Part shown: positions 1 through 9,443 of the stretch, in pieces
How positions within the stretch are numbered: position 1 is the first letter of the stretch
Layout of the letters: each line of letters opens with the position of its first letter
DNA from: Lichenicoccus sp965213775
GTDB lineage: Bacteria > Pseudomonadota > Alphaproteobacteria > Acetobacterales > Acetobacteraceae
Direction of reading: 5' to 3'
DNA length: 64,000 bases
Assembly: GCA_965213775.1 (NCBI GenBank)
Contig: CBDCAC010000004.1
Coordinates: 992,001 to 1,056,000 of the forward strand
Made by a program: the position numbers and the translations under genes
The notes under the pieces: model-generated
Database searches by the model: none
Told to the model about the DNA's origin: nothing
Seen by the model: the letters and a program-made list of their open reading frames with translations, nothing else

Positions 1-149
1 TGCAGCGTCCGCTCTGACCTCATCGGCGCGTGGATGCCGACCAGGAACGGCGTCGCGGTCCTGGACAGACGCCTGCGGTTGAAGGCGGCGATCCGCTCGA
101 CACCTCCTTCGATCGCGGCACGGACGGCGGACTGCACGGGGTTAGGCAT
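1..149 (-). CDS. carotenoid oxygenase family protein, N-terminal part
   Basis: Only the first 49 codons lie in the window; the gene runs off the left edge. It starts at an ATG (149-147) preceded by GGAG about 10 bases upstream. The residues around 34-44 read TPFLVGIHAPM, which resembles the N-terminal signature (NPFLxGxxAPM) of carotenoid cleavage / lignostilbene-type dioxygenases. The four iron-binding histidines of that family would lie outside the window and cannot be checked. The assignment rests on this short stretch only. Confidence 0.5.
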   Translation of the reverse strand, partial: MPNPVQSAVRAAIEGGVERIAAFNRRRLSRTATPFLVGIHAPMRSERTL

Positions 150-392
150 CGGTCGCGGTCTCCGGCGATACCGTGTCTGACGCGAACTCGTGCGCGCTCA
201 CGGGCCGCTCAATCAACGCGCAGGATATGCGGTCATCGGTGGCGCAGCCAGCCCGTCACGGTCGCTGCATCGACCGCCGAAGGCGCGGCCCGTCTCATGA
301 TCTCGCCTCATGATCTGGAAACAGCAACGTGACAGGGCGCACCGGATCTATCGCGCGAAGGTCACGTTGCGTCGTCCTAGATGGAGTGTGGC

Positions 393-890
393 ATGACTGA
401 TTCAAAAACGGCGATGGACGTCTATCTGGTCGGGCTTCGCAACCAGCACGCGGTCGAGACGCAGGCGATCGGCACGGTCAAGAACCAGCTCAGCCGGATG
501 GAACCCTATCCCCAGCTTCACGCGAAGATGCGCGAGGAGATGCAGAGTTCCACCACGCAGGCCGCGAGGCTGGACGATCTGCTCGCCAAGCGCGACACCA
601 AGGCTTCGATCGCCAAGGAGGCGGTCGCCGGGACGGTGGCGACGGTGTCGGGGTTCGCGCACGTCACCGCCTCAGACGAGGTACTGAAGAACGTCCTCGC
701 CGCCGTCGGCTTCAAGGGCTACGAGATCGCCTCCTACAAGGTGCTCCTCACCCTGGCCGACGCCGCGGGTGCGAGCGAGGACGTCGCGGTGCTGCAGCAG
801 TCGATGAAGGAAGAGCAGGAGATGGGCGACTGGCTCGGCAGCCACCTGCCCGACTTCGTGCACGCCTTTCTCCGCCAGCAGATGGCCTGA
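393..890 (+). CDS. DUF892 (YciF-like) ferritin-like protein
   Basis: A 165-residue, mostly helical protein of the DUF892/YciF family, which folds as a ferritin-like four-helix bundle and is often stress-associated; the biochemical role is not established. The pattern LRNQHAVETQAI near the start and KEEQEMGDWL near the end supply the repeated Glu/His positions expected for such a bundle. An upstream in-frame ATG at 381 exists, but GGAG at 383-386 sits six bases before the ATG at 393, so the latter is preferred. It stands alone, 88 bases before a TonB receptor on the same strand. Confidence 0.75.
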   Translation: MTDSKTAMDVYLVGLRNQHAVETQAIGTVKNQLSRMEPYPQLHAKMREEMQSSTTQAARLDDLLAKRDTKASIAKEAVAGTVATVSGFAHVTASDEVLKNVLAAVGFKGYEIASYKVLLTLADAAGASEDVAVLQQSMKEEQEMGDWLGSHLPDFVHAFLRQQMA

Positions 891-978
891 TAGCCATCGC
901 GTCCGGGCAGGCCGGGCCCTCGGGGACTTCATCGTAAGTTCACGAGGCTCGCTCGCGCGCGTGCGCTAGACGGCGGCG

Positions 979-3153
979 ATGTCTCGCCGCTCACTCGCCT
1001 TTCGCCTCGCCCTGATGGTGCCAGCCAGCGTCGGGTTCACTGGCAGCGCCTCACCCGCACAGGCGGACGAGCCGGCCGAATTGGTGACCGTGCATGCGGA
1101 CGGTGCCTCCGGTGCCGCTCCGCCCGCGCCCAGCGCCTCGCCGCTCGATGCCGCACAGCCCACCTCTGTCGTGGGCCGCACCGCACTCGATCGCTACGTC
1201 GCGTCGGGCGGAAACTACGACGACGCCGTCCGGTTGACGCCGTCGGTGATCGACGTGTCGCCCAACGGTCCGGGGCTCGGCGAGGTGCGGATCCTCACCA
1301 TCCGCGGCTTCACCGACGGCCAGTACAACGTCACCTTCGACGGCATCCCCTTCGCCGACAGCGACGACTTTACCCATCACAGCTCTGCCTACTTCGTGAC
1401 CCGCGACCTCTCGAGCGTCAGCGTGGATCGCGGACCCGGAGACGCTACCACGATCGGCGATGCGACCTTCGGCGGCACCGTGGCGTTGCGCTCGGTCGGT
1501 GTCGCAACGACGGCGACGGTCTCGCCTTCGCTGGCGTTCGGCTCCTTCGCGACGCGCTCCGGCGGCGTCCGCCTGGACTCCGGGTCGGACAGCCTTCCCG
1601 CCGGCATGGCGGGGACCCTGGACGCCGAGGCGGCGCAGAGCGACGGCGCACTCGACAGGGCAGCGCAGCGGCGCGGCACGGTGTTCGGCAAGCTGCTGGT
1701 GCCGCTCGGATCCGCCACCACGCTGACGCTGGTGAGCAATGCCAGCCGCACCGTGCAGAATGAGCCGCCGGGCGCCACGCGCGCTGAGATCGCGGCGTTC
1801 GGGCCCGCCACCGCGCTCAACGACGGTCCGCGCTCCCAGGCCTACCAAGGCTACAACAGCTCCGTCTATCACACCGACATCTCGTATGCCGCGGTGGATA
1901 CCGCGCCGACATCCGACCTTAGCCTGTCGAACACCCTGTATACGTACGGTCTGGACCGGCACTTCGAGCAGGGCCTCGACCCGAACGGCGAGACGCCGGA
2001 CGGCACCTCGCGCGGACCGGGTAACGTTCCCGGACAATCCGGACGCAACGGGCTGCGGGCCTGGGGCGACATCCTGCGGATGACGCAGGCGCTTCCGGCC
2101 GGCCTCGTGCTGGAAGCCGGCCTGTGGATCGAGCGGCAGGCGAACTCCCGCAGCCTGATCGAGACCGACCGCACGGCCGGAGACGTGGCGAACCCGGTTC
2201 TCGCCGCCGTGCCGGGCGTTGCCGGCTCGGCGGCGATCGATCGCCTGCAGCACGAGGCGCTGGTGACGCTGCAGCCCTACGCGCAGCTCGACTGGCAGAC
2301 CTCGCCGTGGCTGCGCCTGACGCTGGGGCTCAAGGGCGCCTGGTTCGACCGCGCCGTCTCCGCTCCCGTGATGGAGGGCACCCGGCTGCCGACCCGGATC
2401 GACCGCAGCTTCGGCGCGGCGCTGCCCGACTTCAGCGCGCGGGCGCATCTCGCCGCACGCTGGACTCTCTACGCGCAGATCGCGCGCGGCTTCCTCGCGC
2501 CGCAACTCCAGTTCTTCGACGTGACGGCACCGGCCTCCGCCAGCTTCTCGCCCGAGCAGACGTGGAACTTCCAGATCGGCACCACCTGGAGCGGGCGGAG
2601 CGGCACGCTGTCCGCCGACCTCTACGAGGTGCTGTTCGACCATGCGGTCGGCGTGCGCACCGTCGGCGGCGAGAGCATGAACTACGGCGAGGGCAGCGTG
2701 ACCTATCGCGGGATCGAGGCGGAAGGTCTCCAGCCGCTCGGCTTCGCGCTGAGCCTCTATGGCAGCCTCTCGCTCAATCAGGCGCATCAGGCCGGCAGCG
2801 CGGGCGGCGTCAGCGGCCCGGCTCCGACGACGCCCCAGGCGACGTTCTCGACCGGGCTGATCTTCGACCATGACAGCCTGAGCGCCTCGCTGATCGAGCA
2901 CTGGACCGGCGGCTCCTACGGCGATGTCGGCCGGCAGCAATGGATCGCGCCCTACGGCCAGCTCGACGCCTCCGCCGGCACGACGCTGCCGCTCGGTCAT
3001 GCCGCCCGGATCGTGCTGCGGGCACAGCTCTTCAACCTGCTCGACAGCCAGAAGATCGACGGCCTCGCCGGCTACACCGTCGCCTCAGCTTCTCCCCTGT
3101 ACTGGACCCAGGCGGGGCGCTCCGTGTTCGGAAGCGCCACCATGACGTTCTGA
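979..3153 (+). CDS. TonB-dependent outer-membrane receptor
   Basis: 724 residues with a signal peptide ending near ASPAQADE, a plug domain (about residues 55-180, including RILTIRGFTDGQYNVTFDG and the FGGTVAL segment) and a long beta-barrel ending in an aromatic residue (SATMTF). It should import a siderophore or another large ligand with energy from TonB-ExbB-ExbD, none of which is in the window. The substrate cannot be read from the sequence. It converges on the sugar-transport operon with 49 bases between them. No strong ribosome site precedes the ATG. Confidence 0.85.
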   Translation: MSRRSLAFRLALMVPASVGFTGSASPAQADEPAELVTVHADGASGAAPPAPSASPLDAAQPTSVVGRTALDRYVASGGNYDDAVRLTPSVIDVSPNGPGLGEVRILTIRGFTDGQYNVTFDGIPFADSDDFTHHSSAYFVTRDLSSVSVDRGPGDATTIGDATFGGTVALRSVGVATTATVSPSLAFGSFATRSGGVRLDSGSDSLPAGMAGTLDAEAAQSDGALDRAAQRRGTVFGKLLVPLGSATTLTLVSNASRTVQNEPPGATRAEIAAFGPATALNDGPRSQAYQGYNSSVYHTDISYAAVDTAPTSDLSLSNTLYTYGLDRHFEQGLDPNGETPDGTSRGPGNVPGQSGRNGLRAWGDILRMTQALPAGLVLEAGLWIERQANSRSLIETDRTAGDVANPVLAAVPGVAGSAAIDRLQHEALVTLQPYAQLDWQTSPWLRLTLGLKGAWFDRAVSAPVMEGTRLPTRIDRSFGAALPDFSARAHLAARWTLYAQIARGFLAPQLQFFDVTAPASASFSPEQTWNFQIGTTWSGRSGTLSADLYEVLFDHAVGVRTVGGESMNYGEGSVTYRGIEAEGLQPLGFALSLYGSLSLNQAHQAGSAGGVSGPAPTTPQATFSTGLIFDHDSLSASLIEHWTGGSYGDVGRQQWIAPYGQLDASAGTTLPLGHAARIVLRAQLFNLLDSQKIDGLAGYTVASASPLYWTQAGRSVFGSATMTF

Positions 3154-3171
3154 GCCTGGGCGGTGGCGTCG

Positions 3172-3189
3172 CGGCCGCCGGAGCGGCCG
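3172..3189. terminator. GC-rich hairpin between convergent genes
   Basis: A perfect 7-bp inverted repeat (CGGCCGC, loop CGGA, GCGGCCG) between the ends of the TonB receptor gene and the sugar-binding-protein gene. There is no T-run on either side, so a role as a weak or Rho-assisted bidirectional terminator is inference from position. Confidence 0.35.
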
Positions 3190-3202
3190 GCTATGGTGCG
3201 TC

Positions 3203-4165
3203 CTACTTGCGCAGCGTGAACGCGGAAACGTAGCGCGCGGTGTTGGCCTTGGTGATGAGGACGCAGTTGAACAGCTGCTTCTCGGTCGCCGCACCGGTCT
3301 TGCCGGTCTTGAGGAAAGCGTCCGCCTCGTCCACGGCTTTCGCCGAGAAGATCGAGACCGGCTGCAGCACGGTGTATTGCAGCTCGCCGGACTTGATGGC
3401 GGCGACCGCGTCGGGCGACCCGTCGAAGCCGCCGACCTTGATGCTCGAGAGCTTCCCCGCCTCCTTCAGCGCCGCGATCGCGCCGAGCGCCATCTCGTCA
3501 TTGCCGCTGATCACGCCGATGATGTCGGGATGCGCCTGCAGCAGGTTCTGCATCTTGTCGTGACCCTGCGTGCGGTCCCAGTTGGCGACCTGCGCGCCCA
3601 CCTTGACCAGCCCGGGATACTGGCTCAGCACCGTCTCGTAGCCGTTGGACCGCGTCGCGGCGTTGTTGTCGGAAGGGGAGCCCAGCAGCTCGGCGTAGTT
3701 GCCCTTCTGCCCGATCGCCTTCACCCAGCGCTGCGCCCCGAGTGCCGCACCCTGCGCGTTGTTGGAGACCAGCTGCGCCTTGGCGAGGCCCTCCTGATTG
3801 ATCTCCGCATTGACGAGGAACACCGGGATGTTCGCGGCGATGGCCTTCTTGACGGCTCCCACCGATCCGCTGGCGTTGGCGGGATCGAGGATGATCGCCA
3901 CCGAGCGGTTGGTGATCGCCGTGTCGATCAGGTTGCTCTCGGTATTGGTGTCGCCCTTCGAGGCGCTGACGCTGGCCTTGTAGCCCAGCTTCGTCGCCTC
4001 GGCGGCGGCGACCTTTCCTTCGGTGAGCCAGTACGGGTTCGAGGGATCGTTCACGATGATCGACATGGCCCCTCCCGCGGCCGCGGCCGGCTGCGACAGC
4101 ACCGCCATGGCCGGAGCGACCAGGACGAAGGCGGCGAGCGCGCGCGATGTTCTCGTTCTTGACAT
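3203..4165 (-). CDS. sugar ABC transporter substrate-binding protein (RbsB-like)
   Basis: 320 residues with a cleavable signal peptide (hydrophobic run ending AAAAGG) and the two-lobed periplasmic sugar-binding fold of the RbsB type (NDPSNPYW near residue 38, SGNDEMALGAIAAL near 220, VGGFDGSPDAV near 243). It should capture a sugar or polyol in the periplasm and deliver it to the permease and ATPase encoded upstream in the same operon. AGGAAA lies eight bases before the ATG. It is the last gene of the seven-gene minus-strand operon. The ligand is inferred from its neighbours to be a short polyol. Confidence 0.85.
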   Translation of the reverse strand: MSRTRTSRALAAFVLVAPAMAVLSQPAAAAGGAMSIIVNDPSNPYWLTEGKVAAAEATKLGYKASVSASKGDTNTESNLIDTAITNRSVAIILDPANASGSVGAVKKAIAANIPVFLVNAEINQEGLAKAQLVSNNAQGAALGAQRWVKAIGQKGNYAELLGSPSDNNAATRSNGYETVLSQYPGLVKVGAQVANWDRTQGHDKMQNLLQAHPDIIGVISGNDEMALGAIAALKEAGKLSSIKVGGFDGSPDAVAAIKSGELQYTVLQPVSIFSAKAVDEADAFLKTGKTGAATEKQLFNCVLITKANTARYVSAFTLRK

Positions 4166-4232
4166 GGATGTTTCCTTTCGGGAGGCAGGGTTGCCGCTTG
4201 ATCGAGCTTAGAGGCCGACGCGGCCTGCGTGG

Positions 4233-5327
4233 TTAACCCGGCTGCGGGGCGGACGCCGGACGGCTGGTGGTCGAGCGGCTGCGCTTGGGGCGACGGCGAT
4301 ACTGGACGGCGTTCAGCAGCACCGCGAGCACGATCACCGCACCGGTGAACACCGTCTGCCAGTACGATGAGATACCGATGATGACGAGTCCGTCGGACAG
4401 GAAACCGATGACGAAGGCGCCGAGCATCGTGCCGCGGACATTGCCGCGACCGCCGGTCAGCGCGGCGCCGCCGATGACCACCGCGGCGATCGCCGTCAGC
4501 TCGTATGACACGCCCGCCGTCGGTCCGGCCGATGTCAGCTGCGACGACAGGATCAGGCCGGCCGCGGCGGCGCAGATGCCGGACAGGACGTAGACGGAGA
4601 CCTGCACCGTCTTGACCGGCACGCCGGAGAGCTCGGCTGCGCGTTCGTTGCCGCCGGAGGCGTACAGCCAGCGACCGAAGGCGGTCCGGCTCAGCACGAC
4701 GTTGCCGACGATCGCGACCACCGCCAGCACCAGCACGCCGATCGGGATGCCGAGCAGGTGGTTGAAGCCGAGCCAGTTGAAGCCGGCATTCCCGAGTTCC
4801 GGCTTGCCGCTGAGATTGTTGTAGGTCAGGCCGTTGGTGATCAGCAGGGCGGCGCCGCGCGCCACGTACATCACCCCCAGCGTGGCGACGAAGGCCGGCA
4901 CCTTGAAGCGCGCGACCAGCACGCCGTTGATCAGCCCGACGAAGCCGCCGAGCGCGCAGGTCAGGATCACGACCACCCAGACTGGCGGATACAGGGTGAC
5001 GCCGAGTGCCGCGAGGGTCACGCCCTGCATCAGGAAGCCGGCGATGACGCCGCAGAGCCCGAGCGTGGAGCCCACCGACAGGTCGATGCCGCCGTTGAGG
5101 ATGACCAGCAGCATGCCGACGGCGAGGATGCCGAAGATGGCGACGTGGGACGCCATGGTCAGGAAGTTGTTGAGCGAGAAATAGTACGGCGACAGGACCG
5201 AGAACACGACGACGATGACGATCAGGGCGAAGAACGCCCGCCCCTCGAGCAGCAGCCTGCCGAAGTCGAGATCGCTGAAGAGCGTGCCGAGGCCCGGGCG
5301 TCTGGAGGATAGGCTGGTCTGTGTCAT
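4233..5327 (-). CDS. sugar ABC transporter permease (RbsC-like)
   Basis: A 364-residue integral membrane protein with about ten hydrophobic segments and the RbsC-family features LLVILNGGIDLSVGS and GGAALTGGRGN, the loop that contacts the ATPase. It forms the translocation channel of the importer. It lies between the ATPase and the binding-protein genes. No clear Shine-Dalgarno motif precedes the chosen ATG, so a slightly different start is possible. The C-terminal tail is unusually basic (RRRPKRSRS). Confidence 0.85.
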   Translation of the reverse strand: MTQTSLSSRRPGLGTLFSDLDFGRLLLEGRAFFALIVIVVVFSVLSPYYFSLNNFLTMASHVAIFGILAVGMLLVILNGGIDLSVGSTLGLCGVIAGFLMQGVTLAALGVTLYPPVWVVVILTCALGGFVGLINGVLVARFKVPAFVATLGVMYVARGAALLITNGLTYNNLSGKPELGNAGFNWLGFNHLLGIPIGVLVLAVVAIVGNVVLSRTAFGRWLYASGGNERAAELSGVPVKTVQVSVYVLSGICAAAAGLILSSQLTSAGPTAGVSYELTAIAAVVIGGAALTGGRGNVRGTMLGAFVIGFLSDGLVIIGISSYWQTVFTGAVIVLAVLLNAVQYRRRPKRSRSTTSRPASAPQPG

Positions 5328-5359
5328 GGTGCGGGGAGGACTCTGGTTGATGTTGGTCG

Positions 5360-6901
5360 TCAGCTCACCACGGCCTCACCGGAGGCCGCCATGATGTCCT
5401 CCTTGGAGGCGTCGGGTCCGAACTCGGCGGAGATCCTGCCCCTGCGCATCACGACGATCCGGTGGGCGATGCTCAGGCACTCCTGAACCTCCGAGGTCGA
5501 GAACACCACGGCGAGCCCATGCGCCGCCTTCTCTGCGAGCAGCCGGAACACCTCGGCCTTGGCGCCGATGTCGATGCCGCGGCTCGGCTCGTCGAGCAGA
5601 AGCACCTTGGGATGGGTCGCGAGCATCTTGCCGATCACCACCTTCTGCTGGTTGCCGCCGGAGAGCGAGCCGATCGAGGCACTGCCGCCTGCCGTCTTGA
5701 TGTGGACGTCGCGTATCGAGGCGTCGACCAGCGCCCGCTCCCGCGGCCGCGACGTCAGCACCCTGCTGACGAAGGCGCCGATATTGGCCAGCGACAGGTT
5801 CTCGCCCACCGACATCGTCTGCACCAGCCCATCGCGCTGACGATCCTCCGGCACCAGGACCAAGCCCTTGGCGATGCGCTCGGCGATGCTCGATCGCGCG
5901 ATCCGCTCGCGGCCGAGCCAGACCTGCCCGTCGACCATGGGCACGCGGCCGGCGATCGACTCCAGCAGCTCCGTACGCCCGGCGCCCATCAGCCCGTAGA
6001 TGCAGACGATCTCGCCCGCCCGGACGTCGAGCGACAGATGGTCGACGACCAGCTCGCCGGATCCGGAACTATTCGCCACGCACACTTCGCTGACCGAGAG
6101 GGCGATCTCGCCGAACGCGTAGCCGCCCGGCGGAGAGCCGCGATCGAAATGATCGCCCACCATGTTGTGGACGATCCATTGCAGGTCGATGTCCTTCGCC
6201 TCGGCCGTCGCCGTGATCGCCCCGTCGCGCAGCACCACCGCGTAGTCGGTGATCTGCAGCGCCTCCTCGAGATGATGCGAGATGTAGACGATCGAGACAC
6301 CACGGCCGTTCAGGTCGCGTATCACCTTGAACAGCACCTCGACCTCGGTGGCGCTCAGCGCCGACGTCGGCTCGTCCATGATCAGGATACGCGCGTCCAC
6401 CGACAGCGCGCGCGCGATCTCGACAATCTGCTGCTGCCCGAGACGCAGGTCCTCGACCAGGGTCATCGGGTCGATATCCTCTTCGAGATCCTCCATCAGC
6501 GCCCTGGCCTGCCGGGCCTCCTCGGCGAAATCGACACCGGTCGCCTGGCGCAGCTCGCGACCCAGGAAGATGTTGTCGCGCACGCTGAGGTTGGGTGCCA
6601 GGCTCAGCTCCTGGTGGATGATCGAGATCCCATGTTCGCGCGCCTCCACGGTCGACGAGAAGCTGACGCGGCGACCGTCGAGGTCGATCTCTCCCGAGGT
6701 CGGCGTGGTGACGCCCGACAGGATCTTCATCAGGGTCGACTTGCCTGCGCCGTTCTCGCCGAACAGCGTGGTGACCTTGCCGCGATGGATGTCGAAGTTC
6801 ACCCCCTTGAGGGCATGCGTGTTGCCGTACGACTTGGCGATGTTGCGGGCCGAGAGCACCGCACTTCCGCCAGCCGGCGCGGTGTCGGATGCCGCACTCA
6901 T
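5360..6901 (-). CDS. sugar ABC transporter ATP-binding protein (RbsA-like)
   Basis: About 513 residues with two fused nucleotide-binding domains as in RbsA/XylG. The first has Walker A GENGAGKST and Walker B ILIMDEPTSAL; the second has the degenerate P-loop GLMGAGRTELL, signature LSGGNQQK and LLLDEPSRGID. The ATG at 6901 overlaps the stop of the DUF2291 gene as ATGA, which favours it over the ATG 33 bases upstream. It energises import by the adjacent permease. Confidence 0.87.
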   Translation of the reverse strand: MSAASDTAPAGGSAVLSARNIAKSYGNTHALKGVNFDIHRGKVTTLFGENGAGKSTLMKILSGVTTPTSGEIDLDGRRVSFSSTVEAREHGISIIHQELSLAPNLSVRDNIFLGRELRQATGVDFAEEARQARALMEDLEEDIDPMTLVEDLRLGQQQIVEIARALSVDARILIMDEPTSALSATEVEVLFKVIRDLNGRGVSIVYISHHLEEALQITDYAVVLRDGAITATAEAKDIDLQWIVHNMVGDHFDRGSPPGGYAFGEIALSVSEVCVANSSGSGELVVDHLSLDVRAGEIVCIYGLMGAGRTELLESIAGRVPMVDGQVWLGRERIARSSIAERIAKGLVLVPEDRQRDGLVQTMSVGENLSLANIGAFVSRVLTSRPRERALVDASIRDVHIKTAGGSASIGSLSGGNQQKVVIGKMLATHPKVLLLDEPSRGIDIGAKAEVFRLLAEKAAHGLAVVFSTSEVQECLSIAHRIVVMRRGRISAEFGPDASKEDIMAASGEAVVS

Positions 6902-7560
6902 CGTACGTCCAGCTTCACGGGTGTCACGAGCCACGTCGTCGGATCGGTCAGGGCGAACACGCCGATCACCGAGATGGTCTTTCCGGTCAGCTTGCCGGTA
7001 TCGACCTTCGAGAGCACCTCTTTCTTCATCTCGGTGTTGAGCGCCGATCCGGCATTCTGGTATTCGATCTGGTTGCTGAACTGCCCGAACGTGATCAGCC
7101 CGGTGGCGTCGCGCAGATCGGTGCCGTCGATCGCGGGCCCGGTCTGCACGGTGACGTGCACCGTGTCCGGCAGCCCGTCGATGGCCACGTCGTAGACACC
7201 GGAATCCTGCTTGCCGGCCTTGCCGGTGAACCTGACCGGCATCTCCGAGCCGGTATCGGCGGTGACGCCGTACTGCTTCTCGGCCGCCGCCTGATCCTTG
7301 CCCAGGGCGGCGGCCAGGGTGGCGGCGTCGACCGCGCGCTTCTCGATCGTCGACTGCACCTTGGGAAACTCCGACTTGCCGTAGCTGGCCGGGGAGAAGG
7401 CGTCGGAGTGAATGTCGGCCGGGGAGCCGATCTTGACGACCCTGGTATCGAGCGCCATGGCGGCGAGCAGCACGACCACCGCACCCGAGACCACGGCGAG
7501 CCGGAGGGCGGGTGTGACGCGCTGGAAACTCGGTGCCGCGGGCTGCTGCCGCTCGCTCAT
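6898..7560 (-). CDS. DUF2291 family protein linked to sugar ABC transporter
   Basis: 220 residues with one N-terminal membrane segment (about 22-40) and a soluble periplasmic domain containing the DUF2291 pattern (PADIHSDAFSPASYG, GLITFGQFSNQIEYQNAGSALN). Members of this family accompany RbsABC-type polyol transporters, including erythritol systems of Rhizobiales; their molecular role is not known. Its stop overlaps the ATPase start by four bases, indicating translational coupling. Confidence 0.75.
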   Translation of the reverse strand: MSERQQPAAPSFQRVTPALRLAVVSGAVVVLLAAMALDTRVVKIGSPADIHSDAFSPASYGKSEFPKVQSTIEKRAVDAATLAAALGKDQAAAEKQYGVTADTGSEMPVRFTGKAGKQDSGVYDVAIDGLPDTVHVTVQTGPAIDGTDLRDATGLITFGQFSNQIEYQNAGSALNTEMKKEVLSKVDTGKLTGKTISVIGVFALTDPTTWLVTPVKLDVR

Positions 7561-7627
7561 CGTTCTCTCCCGATACCGTCTCGCGGCCCCAGACCCAGGT
7601 GCCGCGGCAAGGCCGATCCTCGACGAC

Positions 7628-8764
7628 CTACTCCGGTATCAGAACGATCTTGATGGATTGCTCGCCTTTCTTCATCAGCTCGAAGCCGTGCTTGAAGTCG
7701 CGCAGCGGCAGGGTATGGGTGACGACCCCGTCCGTGGGCAGGCGGCCGTCGCCGATGGCGGCGATGGTGAGCGGGTAGCAGTATGGGCCGAGGTGGGCGC
7801 CGTAGAGGTCGAGCTGCTTGCGGTCGCTGATGATCGACCAGTCCGCGGTGACCTCGTGGCCGAACACCGAGAACTCGACGAAGCGGCCCAGCTTGCGGAT
7901 CATGTTCAGCCCCTGGGTGACGCTGGATTCATGGCCGGTGGCCTCGATGTAGACGTCGCAGCCATAGCCGTCGGTGAGATCCTTGACCGCCTGCACCACG
8001 TCCTCCTTGAACGGGTTCATGACGATGTCGGCGCCGAACTTGCGTGCGAGGTCGAGCCGGTCCTGCTTGCCGTCGAGCACGATCAGCTTCGAGGGGTTCT
8101 TCAGCCGCGCGGCACCGACCATGCCCAGGCCCAGCGGCCCGGCGCCGGACAGCACGACGACGTCGTCGAGCTGGATCAGGCCGCGATTGACCGCGTGCAC
8201 CGAGCAGGCATAGGGCTCGACCAGCACCGCGCGCTCCAGCGGGATGCTGTCAGGCACCTTGTGGGTGCGGCTCTCCTTGGGGAAGCGCATGTATTTGGCC
8301 ATGCCGCCATTGACGTTGTTCTGGAAGCCGTAGACGTCGTGACGCTCGCACATCCAGTATTCGCCGCGGGTGCAGTAGCGGCAGTGCTCGCAGGGCACGA
8401 TCTGCTCGGAGATCAGCCGGTCGCCGAGCTTGTACTGGCCGCGGGCGGCGACGTTGGCGCCGAGCTCGACCGCGCGGCCGAGGAACTCGTGGCCCGGGAT
8501 CATCGGCGCCTTGACGTAGCGCGGCTGGCCCTTGTTGTCGCCCCAGAACGACGGCGCGCCCTGGAAGGTCTTGATGTCGCTGGCGCAGATGCCGCAGGCC
8601 TCGACCTCGATGATGATGTCGTCGGGGCCGGCGCGCGGCACGTCGACCTCCTCCAGCCGGTAGTCGCCCGGCTCGTAGGCCACCACGGCGGTCATGCGCC
8701 GAGGAAGATCGACGGCGCCGATCCGGGCCGCGTCGGCCTTGGTGGTGTCGCTCAGGGTATCCAT
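7628..8764 (-). CDS. zinc-dependent polyol dehydrogenase (erythritol/threitol dehydrogenase-like)
   Basis: 378 residues of the medium-chain dehydrogenase family. Visible are the catalytic zinc site (CGICASDIK, GHEFLG), a full set of four structural-zinc cysteines (CEHCRYCTRGEYWMC) and the nucleotide-binding glycine motif GAGPLGLG. It resembles enzymes that oxidise erythritol/L-threitol to L-erythrulose with NAD. Start at 8764 is chosen because GAGGAGA precedes it; an upstream ATG at 8845 would overlap dhaL. Placement between dhaL and the transporter genes fits oxidation of the imported polyol before phosphorylation. The exact substrate is inferred. Confidence 0.78.
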   Translation of the reverse strand: MDTLSDTTKADAARIGAVDLPRRMTAVVAYEPGDYRLEEVDVPRAGPDDIIIEVEACGICASDIKTFQGAPSFWGDNKGQPRYVKAPMIPGHEFLGRAVELGANVAARGQYKLGDRLISEQIVPCEHCRYCTRGEYWMCERHDVYGFQNNVNGGMAKYMRFPKESRTHKVPDSIPLERAVLVEPYACSVHAVNRGLIQLDDVVVLSGAGPLGLGMVGAARLKNPSKLIVLDGKQDRLDLARKFGADIVMNPFKEDVVQAVKDLTDGYGCDVYIEATGHESSVTQGLNMIRKLGRFVEFSVFGHEVTADWSIISDRKQLDLYGAHLGPYCYPLTIAAIGDGRLPTDGVVTHTLPLRDFKHGFELMKKGEQSIKIVLIPE

Positions 8765-8784
8765 CACGGTCTCCTCTGGCAGGA

Positions 8785-9432
8785 TCAGGCGGTCTCGAGC
8801 CGCGACAGCAGCCCGTCGGCCAGCGCGCGCAGGATCAGCTCGCACGAGCAGGCGCCGGCATCGAGGCTGCCGCGCGAGCGCTCGCCCAGCCGTGCCGCGC
8901 GGCCGAGCCGGGCGACCATGTCGCGCGTCGATTCCAGCCCCGCCGCCGCCGCCGCCCGCAGCGCCCGCAGGCAGCCGGCGAGATCCTGGCCGTCGGCGGC
9001 CGCCGCGTCGTAGGCCGCGCGCGCCGGGGTGAGCACGTCGATCAGCGTCTTGTCGCCGGGCTTGGCCTCGCCGAGATCGACGATCGCCGCCTCGCCGGCG
9101 GCCAGCATCGCGGAGAGCCGCGCGCGGTCGAGCATGTCCACACCCTCCAGCGCGTCGGCCATCTCGGTGAAGAACGAGCCGTACAGCGGCCCCATCGAGC
9201 CGCCGATGTCGCCGAGCAGGGTGTCGCCGATGGTGGCGAGCCCCCGGCGCAGGTCGAACCCGCCGTCCGAAAGCCGCTCGATCACCAGACGGAAGCCCTT
9301 GGCCATGTTGATGCCGTGGTCGCCGTCGCCGGTGGCGCCGTCGATCTGCGACAGCAGCGCCTGGTTGGCCACGATGCTCTGGGCGATCTCGATCGTGACC
9401 GGAGCCGCGTCCTTCAGCGTGATGCTCTGCAT
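8785..9432 (-). CDS. dhaL: DhaL-type kinase subunit (dihydroxyacetone/erythrulose kinase)
   Basis: 215 residues with the ATP/Mg site DGATGDGDHGINM near residues 30-42 and GDTLLGDIGGSMGPLYG, diagnostic of the DhaL nucleotide-binding domain. With DhaK it should phosphorylate a short ketose. No phosphotransferase DhaM is nearby, so the pair probably uses ATP, as in the DhaK/DhaL-type erythrulose kinases. GAGGAG lies eight bases before the ATG at 9432. It starts 11 bases after dhaK ends. Confidence 0.85.
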   Translation of the reverse strand: MQSITLKDAAPVTIEIAQSIVANQALLSQIDGATGDGDHGINMAKGFRLVIERLSDGGFDLRRGLATIGDTLLGDIGGSMGPLYGSFFTEMADALEGVDMLDRARLSAMLAAGEAAIVDLGEAKPGDKTLIDVLTPARAAYDAAAADGQDLAGCLRALRAAAAAGLESTRDMVARLGRAARLGERSRGSLDAGACSCELILRALADGLLSRLETA

Positions 9433-9443
9433 GCTGGGGCTCC

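Noticed and set aside
1051..3000. Long open frame on the minus strand (about 650 codons) opposite the first TonB receptor
   Set aside because: It mirrors the GC-rich codon pattern of the receptor gene, gives an Arg/Gly/Ala-rich product without domains, and the opposite strand encodes a clear receptor.
5462..7195. Plus-strand open frame opposite the sugar ABC ATPase
   Set aside because: The product is Arg/His/Asp-rich with no domain; the minus strand has full ABC motifs.
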